Shown here piece by piece: positions 1 through 5,576 of a stretch of 5,576 nt of DNA; positions within the stretch are counted from its first letter, which is position 1, and each line of letters begins with the position of its first letter. The stretch is from the NCBI GenBank assembly GCA_050263095.1, contig JBLNEW010000073.1:1-5576 (forward strand), given 5' to 3'. Below the pieces are notes generated by a model. The model saw only the letters and a program-made list of their open reading frames with translations. It did no database searches and was not told where the DNA came from. Source of the stretch: FEB-35 sp050263095. Lineage in GTDB: Bacteria; Desulfobacterota; Deferrimicrobia; Deferrimicrobiales; Deferrimicrobiaceae. A program made the translations under genes and the position numbers.

Positions 1-2
1 AC

Positions 3-113
3 TTCTTCCAGGTCGCCCGGATCTTCTCCGAGGAGAGAATCCTTGCCGAGGACGATTCGTATCGCGCCTATCGCGAGCGGGTGCGATTCCGGCTGATCCC
101 CGGAATCTTCTGA
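3..113 (+). CDS. C-terminal fragment of a probable isoprenylcysteine carboxyl methyltransferase / phospholipid methyltransferase-family membrane protein (5' end outside window)
   Basis: Plus-strand frame 3 is open from the window edge to a TGA at 111-113 and encodes 36 residues. It has no start codon here because the gene begins to the left. The peptide contains an EER-x-L element, then DDSYRAYRERVRFRLIP and a short tail ending GIF. An acidic EER stretch, a Y-x-x-Y pair, a basic RVRxRL segment and a terminal LIPG is the pattern I associate with the cytosolic C-terminus of small membrane methyltransferases of the ICMT/PEMT superfamily, where this end helps form the SAM-binding region. The membrane helices would lie outside the window. 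The gene converges on the minus-strand methyltransferase with a 12-bp gap between the stop codons. That the frame is coding is fairly secure; the family is recalled from a short tail and could be wrong. Confidence 0.6.
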   Translation, partial: FFQVARIFSEERILAEDDSYRAYRERVRFRLIPGIF

Positions 114-125
114 AGGGCGAACCCC

Positions 126-986
126 TCACGGGGCGGGAGCGTGTCCCGCGGATTTCCGGCCCCAGATAACGATGTTCCACGCGAGTCTGCGGACGAGCGG
201 GAGCCTCAGCAGGAGACCGTCGAGCCGCAGCAAAGGCCGGAACCACCAGGCGATGCGCCCCGGATCCTCCCTCAATATCCTTTTCCAGTATCGGTCCTCG
301 TTGGGATGGACCCTCTCTATCAGAAAATATTTCAGGAAGAGGAGGAGCGTCGTCAACCAGAACTCTCGATGTGACACGCCGCCGAACACCTCTTCGAATA
401 TCTTCAGGTGCCCGAACCGAAGCGGACGCTCGTCTTCCGTTCGCACATCAGTGGCGAGGCGCCGATACACGTTGATGACGGGATTGTAGGCCAGGGGGTC
501 GAAGAAGAAGAACCGCCCCCCGGGGGCCAGGGCCCGTTCCACGGCGACCAGGAAGGACCTGATATCGTCGAGGTGGTGCAGGACATTGGCTCCGTAGACG
601 ACGTCGAAGCGGCTCTCTCCGAAATCGAAACGATCGGGCGGCGACAGGAGGGGGGAGACCGTCACGCCGTACTGCTCGGCCAATTCGGTACATCGTTCGA
701 GCATGACGGGCGAAATGTCGTTCGCCGTCACCCGTGCGCCCTGGCAGGCGAAGTAGACGGACGATTCCCCGAATCCCGCTCCGACGTCGAGGACGCGAAG
801 GTCGCGGATCTCTCCCATCTGCGCCCGGATGAAGCGGTTTTCCTGAGCCGTGATGTTCTCGAAGGCATCGAAAACGCGGATTTCGGATAAGGACGTCCGG
901 GCCGCCCACGCATCGTGGAACGCCCGTTCCTTGAGGTCACGCGTTCGATTCAACTTCCGTCCCGTCGGCATGGATCCCGCCGGCAT
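126..986 (-). CDS. Class I SAM-dependent methyltransferase (Methyltransf_11/25-like)
   Basis: The 286-residue product carries a canonical Rossmann SAM-binding core. Motif I is VLDVGAGFGESS at about residues 65-76. An acidic residue ending the second strand lies in TANDIS (87-92) and would bind the ribose. Motif II is FDVVYGANVLHHLDD (127-141), and the post-II element is ALAPGGRFFFFDPL (152-165). The HH after motif II is typical of small-molecule methyltransferases. The C-terminal 120 residues are rich in Trp, Leu and Arg (a hydrophobic patch near 211-223 and an LLLRLPLVRRLAW stretch near 258-270), suggesting membrane association or a lipid or lipid-linked sugar substrate. The start is uncertain: ATG at 986 or 971, or TTG at 953, all overlap the 3' end of the upstream glycosyltransferase gene (50, 35 or 17 nt) and none has a strong ribosome-binding site. 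The overlap implies translational coupling in one operon. The substrate cannot be inferred. Confidence 0.9.
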   Translation of the reverse strand: MPAGSMPTGRKLNRTRDLKERAFHDAWAARTSLSEIRVFDAFENITAQENRFIRAQMGEIRDLRVLDVGAGFGESSVYFACQGARVTANDISPVMLERCTELAEQYGVTVSPLLSPPDRFDFGESRFDVVYGANVLHHLDDIRSFLVAVERALAPGGRFFFFDPLAYNPVINVYRRLATDVRTEDERPLRFGHLKIFEEVFGGVSHREFWLTTLLLFLKYFLIERVHPNEDRYWKRILREDPGRIAWWFRPLLRLDGLLLRLPLVRRLAWNIVIWGRKSAGHAPAP

Positions 987-1929
987 TCAGGCCGCAATAT
1001 TCCTCGACAAGGAAAATCGGCCTCCGCTTGACCTCGGTGTAGATCCGGCCGGTATATTCGCCCAGAATGCCGAGTATGAGGAGATTGAACGTGCCGAACA
1101 GGATGGTGGCCAGGATGAGAGACGGCCAGCCCGGGACCATCGCCACATCGAAAAAGAAATAGAGCACGGTGTTGTAGACGAGGTAGAGGAGAAACGGGAT
1201 CATCAGGACAAACGCCGCGATGTAGGCGGCACGCAACGGCCAGAAGGAAAGGGATACGATGCCGTCCATGGCCAGGCGCATCATCTTCGTGAGGGAGTAT
1301 TTCGTGGTCCCCGAATGACGCGGGGCTCGATCGTACTCGACCACGCCCTTCTCGAATCCGAGCCAACCCACCAGGCCGCGGATGTACCGGTGGCTTTCCG
1401 AAAACCGCCTGAAGGCGTCCACGGCGGATCGATCCATCAATCGGAAATCGCCGCTCCCCTCGGGCGCCTCCGTTTCGGACAGACGCGAAATGACCCTGTA
1501 AAAAAGTCTGGCCGTCCACAACTTGAACCGGGTCTCCCCTTGCCTCGTCCTGCGAACCGCCAGGACGACCTTGTCCCCGGCCTCCCACCTCTTGACGAGT
1601 TCGGGAATGACTTCCGGGGGATCCTGCAGGTCTGCGTCGATGGAAACAACCGCGTCCCCGGGCGCCACTTCGTATCCGCAGGTGAGGGCGGCCTGATGAC
1701 CGAAATTCCGCGACAATCTGATGCCGCAAAAACGATCATCGGTTTTGCTCGCGGCGATAATCATCTTCCATGAATCGTCCCGACTGCCGTCGTCGATAAG
1801 AATTACCTTGACTTTGTACCTGTCACCCAATCCGTCGATCACTTTTGTCAATCGAACGATAAAGCGTGCAAGCACGGACTGTTCATTGAATATCGGCACA
1901 ATGATCGAGAGATTGGTCTTTTCTTTCAT
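937..1929 (-). CDS. Family 2 glycosyltransferase, GtrB/DPM1-like polyprenyl-phosphate sugar transferase
   Basis: The 330-residue product has the family layout. A cytoplasmic GT-A domain begins with SIIVPIFNEQ (8-17), followed by the nucleotide-binding DDGS (46-49), NFGHQAAL (75-82) and the metal-binding DADLQDPP (98-105). The acceptor-side GDFRLMDR lies at 160-167. Two transmembrane helices follow at about 232-258 and 267-290, then the conserved EYTGRIYTEVKRRP (291-304). This architecture is that of GtrB, YfdH, ArnC and dolichol-phosphate-mannose-synthase relatives, which transfer a sugar from a nucleotide donor to undecaprenyl phosphate at the inner face of the membrane. The sugar cannot be told from sequence. 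The ATG at 1929 starts two residues before the conserved N-terminal strand region; a GGGAAGG lies 11 nt upstream, longer than ideal. The gene follows the polytopic membrane gene by 61 bp and overlaps the methyltransferase gene. Its first ~60 codons are more AT-rich than the rest. Confidence 0.95.
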   Translation of the reverse strand: MKEKTNLSIIVPIFNEQSVLARFIVRLTKVIDGLGDRYKVKVILIDDGSRDDSWKMIIAASKTDDRFCGIRLSRNFGHQAALTCGYEVAPGDAVVSIDADLQDPPEVIPELVKRWEAGDKVVLAVRRTRQGETRFKLWTARLFYRVISRLSETEAPEGSGDFRLMDRSAVDAFRRFSESHRYIRGLVGWLGFEKGVVEYDRAPRHSGTTKYSLTKMMRLAMDGIVSLSFWPLRAAYIAAFVLMIPFLLYLVYNTVLYFFFDVAMVPGWPSLILATILFGTFNLLILGILGEYTGRIYTEVKRRPIFLVEEYCGLNAGGIHADGTEVESNA

Positions 1930-1990
1930 GTGGATGATCGCCTTCCCATGGTTTCATCGGCAATTGCAGATTGAAATATCCATTATTCGT

Positions 1991-3565
1991 TTAAACATCG
2001 CGACCCCAACCCCGACTCGACGTTCTGCCAACTTGTCTGTATTTCATGATCAGATCCTGATTTTCCGGTTTGTTCTTGACGAATATACTCGCCATCGGGT
2101 CCGAATAAATCGGTTTCCATGCTTCGGAATTCGACAGAAATCTTGACAAAAACGAGTCTTTATTAAAAATAATCCAGTTGATGTCGTATTTATCCAATAT
2201 TTTGTCCCATCCCGGCTTCAGGCTGATCACGTCAAGATAATCCTGAAAACGCTCCCTCATGTATATTTCGTGTCGGCTGTCGATGAAGACCTTGTGTTGT
2301 GGGTACAACGCATAGATCATATAATCGCCGAACTCATCCAGGTTGAACATGTTTCCTTCAAGTCGTTCTTTCTTCAGGAATTCGACGGCCGACATCGGCT
2401 TCAGGTTCTTTTCCTCGAATTTGAATGAAGTATCCCCCCTCGATGCCATGACAATTATTACCAGGACTGCAGCAACCGGCCATAGATAGCCGCCTGATCG
2501 TGCGTCGATATCGGCGACGCTCGAGGATCGGCGTGAATACGCGGGCGACAAACCTCTCAAGAATTCATTCCTGTTCAGATCCATGTATTTCGACATGATC
2601 GGCGCGGCGATGACTGCAAAGAGCGCGATATGTCTTGCCGAGTACAAGGACATGTATGTAAAAACAAGGATGAGAGAAAGCTCGATCGCGTCCAGCCGCA
2701 TTCTCGAGACCGACAATACAGCAATCATGAGCATTAATAAGTATTTATAGAAGATCGGTTTATGAAAATTCGGCGACAGGAACTCTTGGACGTTGTCCAT
2801 CAGCAATTGGTCCGAAACGACCTGAAAGGGAATGGTAATAGCGTGGTACCCGCTCGGATTTACAAGGGATGCAAGGAGACACGCCAACAGGGTCAGAAAG
2901 AGCGATCTTCCGGCTTTCCAATGAACCTCCTTCTCCACCCCTTTGGAAATGAACCCATTAAACAGATTTCCGACCAGAAAAATAGATATCAGCAAAATGC
3001 TGACAATAAAACCGCCGTGCAGGTTGACCCAAAATAGAGTAATCAGTGGCAGCCAATACAGATGGCTCCTTTCACTATATTGGAATGTATTGAGTATGCG
3101 CAGGACAATAGTTGAAAATAATATCGAAAATATATGAGGTCGCGCAGTCCAACTGATCTGCGAAGAAAGGATAACGATAAGAAACAATAAGATATCCATC
3201 AATATATTGTCTTTATTGTGACGCATGAAGACAAAAAATAAAGAATAGGTGAAAGATATCAGAGTTATGAAAAAGATGACGATGCCTGTCAGCCCAAAGG
3301 AGTCGTGGACCACCGACATGATGACTTGTGACAGCCATTCATGGGTCGACCACGAGTGGGGAGGGGAACCGTAGGAAAAATGGTCGAATGAGGGCAGCGC
3401 CCGCTCCTCCAGGATGATGCTCCCCATCCTGATGTGAATCCCGGTGTCCCCGTCTACCAGAAGCCTGTTCCCGACGTTCAATGACAGTTGAAGAAACAGG
3501 ATCAGAAACAGAAAATGAGCGATGGAGGGGATGAGGAAATTGACTCTCTTGACCTCCAAATGCAT
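1991..3565 (-). CDS. Polytopic inner-membrane protein, GT-C glycosyltransferase-like, function unassigned
   Basis: The product is 524 residues with roughly ten hydrophobic helices (about 11-31, 91-114, 121-137, 143-158, 169-201 as one or two, 221-236, 272-286, 293-309, 311-325, 358-375), then a ~145-residue soluble C-terminal domain. Directly after the first helix comes DGDTGIHIRMG (38-48), then THEWLSQ (74-80), ARPH (141-144), WVNLHGGF (179-186), NPSGY (236-240) and RHIALFAV (311-318). The soluble part holds FNLDEFGDYM (407-416) and KVFIDSRHEIY (425-435). I recognise this motif set from uncharacterised membrane proteins in polysaccharide loci. Acidic residues in the first outer loop resemble GT-C enzymes that use polyprenyl-phosphate sugars. 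The frame extends 39 codons upstream, but ATG 3565 is preferred because AAAGGAGG precedes it and the extension is not membrane-like. Much of the gene is strikingly AT-rich compared with its neighbours. The GtrB-like neighbour fits a donor-acceptor partnership. The catalytic role is inference. Confidence 0.88.
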   Translation of the reverse strand: MHLEVKRVNFLIPSIAHFLFLILFLQLSLNVGNRLLVDGDTGIHIRMGSIILEERALPSFDHFSYGSPPHSWSTHEWLSQVIMSVVHDSFGLTGIVIFFITLISFTYSLFFVFMRHNKDNILMDILLFLIVILSSQISWTARPHIFSILFSTIVLRILNTFQYSERSHLYWLPLITLFWVNLHGGFIVSILLISIFLVGNLFNGFISKGVEKEVHWKAGRSLFLTLLACLLASLVNPSGYHAITIPFQVVSDQLLMDNVQEFLSPNFHKPIFYKYLLMLMIAVLSVSRMRLDAIELSLILVFTYMSLYSARHIALFAVIAAPIMSKYMDLNRNEFLRGLSPAYSRRSSSVADIDARSGGYLWPVAAVLVIIVMASRGDTSFKFEEKNLKPMSAVEFLKKERLEGNMFNLDEFGDYMIYALYPQHKVFIDSRHEIYMRERFQDYLDVISLKPGWDKILDKYDINWIIFNKDSFLSRFLSNSEAWKPIYSDPMASIFVKNKPENQDLIMKYRQVGRTSSRGWGRDV

Positions 3566-3568
3566 GGG

Positions 3569-3576
3569 CCTCCTTT
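3569..3576 (-). promoter_or_regulatory. Shine-Dalgarno site of the polytopic membrane protein gene
   Basis: Read on the minus strand this is AAAGGAGG, a near-perfect match to the anti-SD sequence, ending 3 nt before the ATG at 3565. The spacing is shorter than the usual 5-9 nt. The site still decides the start against the longer in-frame extension to 3682, which would overlap the upstream gene. Confidence 0.7.
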
Positions 3577-3580
3577 CACG

Positions 3581-3594
3581 CGGGAAACGTCCCG
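3581..3594. other. Short perfect inverted repeat in the intergenic gap
   Basis: CGGGA and TCCCG pair around a 4-nt loop (AACG on the plus strand). It lies in the 44-bp gap between the TonB-like and polytopic genes, just upstream of the ribosome-binding site of the latter. The stem is only 5 bp and no T-run follows on either strand, so it is not a convincing intrinsic terminator. It could be a minor mRNA structure or chance. Confidence 0.25.
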
Positions 3595-3609
3595 GTCCGG
3601 ATTCGATAC

Positions 3610-4500
3610 TCAGGAGGGTGCGACGAAAACGAACGGGTACAGAACTTCCACCGTGCGTCCGGAAGTCGGTTCGAAAGTCCAACGGCCGACTTTCTCCAGG
3701 ATGGTCGTCACGAAGGCGTTGTCACTGACAGCGAATTCGACAGACTCGGCATCCCGGACCTTCCCGGAAGGGTCGATCCGGAACCGGACGAGCATCTTCC
3801 CTCTCAATCCGGGGTTCCGGCGGATGGAGGCGGAATACGCAGCCTCCAGCTCCGGGAGGTATCCTCGGACCTTTTTCCGGATCATCTCGCGAATCCACGG
3901 GGGGATCGGCTCGCCCGAGGACGATCCGTCGCCGCCGAACATCATCGAGGCCTGAATCTCGTCGCCGACCCCGATTCCGGCATGCCCGGCCTGGCGCAGC
4001 CTGCTCTCCAGCTCGTCCATCTGCCGCCGAAGCGCCGTGGCCTCCTCGTGGGCAGTCGCCGGGGCGAAGTCGCCCGGCCGGAGAGACGCCTCGTTCTGCC
4101 ATTGGCGGACGGGAATGTCCCCCGCTCTCCCCTTTTTCGCGCTCCCGGCAGCGTCCGGCGCCTCGGCGAGTGCGGAATCGAGTTTCTTGAGCCATCGGTC
4201 CGCGGAAGAGCGCCGAGGTGTTTCCTGACGGGGCGCGGGGGCGATGGGGTCGGGGGCCTCGGGTCGGACACTGGCGTCGGCCGCGGACGAAACCGGTTCT
4301 TCGTCGGTGAAGGTCGACATCGGCTCGTCGGCGAGCTCGACAATCACCACGGGGGGAATCGCGTCGGCCGGGAAATAGGACGAGACGCTCGAGCCCAGGA
4401 CGATCGCGCCCCCATGCAACAGGACCGACGGGATCATCATCCATCGGATGAGCCTGGCCTGCCTATTTTCCCTTCCGTAGGGGTCCAATAACCCGTTCAT
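3610..4500 (-). CDS. TonB/AgmX-like energy-transducer-type protein, single N-terminal membrane anchor with TonB C-terminal-like domain
   Basis: The 296-residue product has a short basic N-terminus, one transmembrane helix at about 21-38 (MMIPSVLLHGGAIVLGSS), the TonB/TolA-style segment PPVVIVELADEP (49-60), and a Pro/Ala/Glu-rich low-complexity linker (about 60-150). A short charged helix that could form a coiled coil lies at 150-172. A C-terminal domain follows from about 205 to 292: ELEAAYSASIRRNPGLRGKM, then LVRFRIDPSGKV, then GRWTFEP (272-278) and a closing hydrophobic strand. The order 'Y-x-x-x-x-RRNPxLxGK-hydrophobic strand-xPxGxV-WxFxP' matches AgmX/PglI C-terminal and TonB_C domains, which reach across the periplasm. 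ATG 4500 lies 8 bp past the ATPase stop. An in-frame GTG at 4512 overlapping that stop (GTGA) would add four residues; neither has well-spaced SD, with GGAG 14 nt before the ATG and 2 nt before the GTG. No ExbB/ExbD partner is visible. The physiological partner is unknown. Confidence 0.85.
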   Translation of the reverse strand: MNGLLDPYGRENRQARLIRWMMIPSVLLHGGAIVLGSSVSSYFPADAIPPVVIVELADEPMSTFTDEEPVSSAADASVRPEAPDPIAPAPRQETPRRSSADRWLKKLDSALAEAPDAAGSAKKGRAGDIPVRQWQNEASLRPGDFAPATAHEEATALRRQMDELESRLRQAGHAGIGVGDEIQASMMFGGDGSSSGEPIPPWIREMIRKKVRGYLPELEAAYSASIRRNPGLRGKMLVRFRIDPSGKVRDAESVEFAVSDNAFVTTILEKVGRWTFEPTSGRTVEVLYPFVFVAPS

Positions 4501-4508
4501 CGCAACCG

Positions 4509-5576
4509 TCACAGCTCCGTGAAATAATCCCGGCACGCCCGCTTGATCAGCTCGTTCTCGAGCCGGGGCGCGGTCCCGTCGTACTGGCAGATCTCCACGA
4601 CGCGGCTCAAGATGTCGTTCGGATGGCACGCGCTGAAGCGGATCCCGCGCTTCCCGTGTTCCTCGTCCATCAGGTATCGGATCGCTTCCTGCCGGAACTC
4701 CAATCCCAGCCGGCCGCAGACCTGGCGGCAGATCGCCACGTACTCCCCCTCCTTGAGATAGTCGATCTTGATCTTGTAACCGATCCGCCGGAGGAACGCT
4801 TCATCGGCCAGGTCCCTCGGCTCGATGTTCGTGGAGAACAGGATGATCTGATCGAACGGGATCTCGAACTTCTTCCCGTTCTGAAGCGTCAGGTAATCCC
4901 GCGCCTTCTCCAGGGGGACGATCCACCGGTTGAGAAGGTCGAAGGGGCGGACCAGTTGGCGTCCGAGATCGTCGATGATGAAGACCCCGCCGTTGGCCTT
5001 GACCTGCAGCGGCGCTTCGTAGAACCTGGAGACCTGGTCGAAGCTCAGGTCGAGCATCGCCAGCGTCAGCTCTCCTCCGGCGATCACCACGGGTCGCTCG
5101 CAGGGGACCCACCGGCGGTCATGGCCAGTTCGATCCTCCAGGATCGCCCTCGCCGGATCCGGACGTCCGTCGAGGTCGACCTTCCTGTGGTTCACGGGAT
5201 CGTAAACCCGGATCACCTGGTTGTCCACGGCCACAGCATGAGGTATGAATACGCCCCCGCCCAGGACCTGGCACAGCCGTTCGGCAAGGAACGTCTTGCC
5301 GTTCCCCGAGGGACCGTAGAGGAATATCGATCGACCCGAGTTGACCGCCGGCCCGGTGCGGTCGAGAAGGCCCGGCTCCAGGACGACCCCGTCGAAGGCC
5401 CGATGGACCCTGTCGCGGGTCACCGCCATTTTTCGGACCGTCTGCCTTCTCGCCACGTCGCTGTACAGCTTCAACGTGACCGGAGCGGGGCCCACGTAGC
5501 CGGACTGTTGTAGAAACTCGCGCGCCCTTTCCCTCCCCAGGTCCGTCAGCGCATACGTATAGGACCCGCGGATATC
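4509..5576 (-). CDS. AAA+ ATPase with probable N-terminal winged-helix region (5' end outside window)
   Basis: The reading frame is open to the right edge, giving 355 visible residues; numbering here begins at the edge. The edge segment GSYTYALTDLGRERAREFLQ (4-23) looks like the wing and last helix of a winged-helix domain. The ATPase core shows Walker A GPSGNGKT (88-95), Walker B VFIIDDLG (198-205), sensor 1 FSTNIEP (247-253), FLRRIGYKI (261-269) with possible arginine finger, and a C-terminal lid near 318-330 with HPNDILSRVVE. Between Walker A and B is a long insertion (about 105-190) with DPVNHRK and an ERPVVIAGGELTLAML stretch. Such proteins bind and hydrolyse ATP to remodel partners. I recall similar predicted ATPases in deltaproteobacterial genomes but cannot assign a client. 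A GTG at 5495 is a possible start, but it would cut the winged-helix-like part, so the true start is likely outside. The TonB-like gene follows by 8 bp, implying cotranscription. Confidence 0.9.
   Translation of the reverse strand, partial: DIRGSYTYALTDLGRERAREFLQQSGYVGPAPVTLKLYSDVARRQTVRKMAVTRDRVHRAFDGVVLEPGLLDRTGPAVNSGRSIFLYGPSGNGKTFLAERLCQVLGGGVFIPHAVAVDNQVIRVYDPVNHRKVDLDGRPDPARAILEDRTGHDRRWVPCERPVVIAGGELTLAMLDLSFDQVSRFYEAPLQVKANGGVFIIDDLGRQLVRPFDLLNRWIVPLEKARDYLTLQNGKKFEIPFDQIILFSTNIEPRDLADEAFLRRIGYKIKIDYLKEGEYVAICRQVCGRLGLEFRQEAIRYLMDEEHGKRGIRFSACHPNDILSRVVEICQYDGTAPRLENELIKRACRDYFTEL

Noticed and set aside
133..149. A perfect 6-bp stem (GCGGGA / TCCCGC, 5-nt loop) 20 bp past the left-edge gene's stop, considered as a terminator.
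   Set aside because: No T-run follows in either direction and it lies inside the 3' end of the minus-strand methyltransferase gene. The neighbouring CCCC-TCAC-GGGG (122-133) has only a 4-bp stem.
408..890. A 160-codon plus-strand open frame opposite the methyltransferase gene.
   Set aside because: It mirrors the SAM-binding core on the other strand and has no motif of its own.
850..1773. A 307-codon plus-strand open frame opposite the glycosyltransferase gene.
   Set aside because: It is antisense to a gene with clear GT2 motifs. Its translation is rich in Arg, Asp, Gly, Pro and His with no domain or membrane pattern, as expected of a GC-rich antisense frame.
1930..1990. An AT-rich 61-bp gap considered as a promoter for the glycosyltransferase gene.
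   Set aside because: I could not find a -35/-10 pair with acceptable spacing on the minus strand; AT content alone matches the surrounding AT-rich gene.
3566..3682. A 39-codon N-terminal extension of the polytopic protein.
   Set aside because: The extension is Arg-rich and non-conserved in style, overlaps the TonB-like gene, and a strong AAAGGAGG sits directly before the internal ATG at 3565.
4501..4629. A 43-codon N-terminal extension of the TonB-like protein.
   Set aside because: It overlaps the 3' end of the ATPase gene and reads as out-of-frame ATPase sequence. The membrane anchor follows naturally from ATG 4500.
4623..5513. A 296-codon plus-strand open frame opposite the ATPase gene.
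   Set aside because: The minus strand encodes Walker A, Walker B and sensor motifs. The plus-strand product is a charged low-complexity shadow with no recognisable fold.

Overview
The window suggests a moderately GC-rich Gram-negative bacterium. A TonB/AgmX-type periplasm-spanning protein implies an outer membrane. The AAA+ ATPase and the AgmX/PglI-like domain resemble proteins I associate with deltaproteobacterial (Desulfuromonadota/Myxococcota-like) lineages. That placement is an impression from protein style only; no rRNA or marker gene is present.

Layout: the left edge holds the last 36 codons of a plus-strand gene (3-113), probably an isoprenylcysteine/phospholipid methyltransferase-family membrane enzyme. 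It converges on a run of five minus-strand genes that fills the rest of the window. In transcription order (right to left) these are: a AAA+ ATPase cut by the right edge (4509-5576); a TonB/AgmX-like membrane-anchored protein 8 bp behind it (3610-4500); a polytopic membrane protein with GT-C-like features (1991-3565); a GtrB/DPM1-type family 2 glycosyltransferase (937-1929); and a class I SAM-dependent methyltransferase overlapping its end (126-986, start uncertain). The largest non-coding gap is about 60 bp. There are no RNA genes, mobile elements or CRISPR arrays.

Functionally the window splits in two. The ATPase and TonB-like pair looks like an energised envelope machine or its regulator, with no ExbB/ExbD visible. 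The three following genes fit a lipid-linked sugar module: the GT2 enzyme would load a sugar on polyprenyl phosphate at the cytoplasmic face, the polytopic protein could use that donor on the outer face, and the methyltransferase could modify a sugar or lipid. This is inference from family and order; no substrate can be read from the sequence.

The membrane-protein gene and the 5' end of the GT2 gene are locally far more AT-rich than their neighbours (hand-counted 60-base lines of about 27-42% GC against about 58-63%). This suggests a mosaic or recently acquired segment. I found no clear case for a wholly new system. The best leads are the polytopic protein with its conserved-looking motifs and the ATPase/TonB-like pair.
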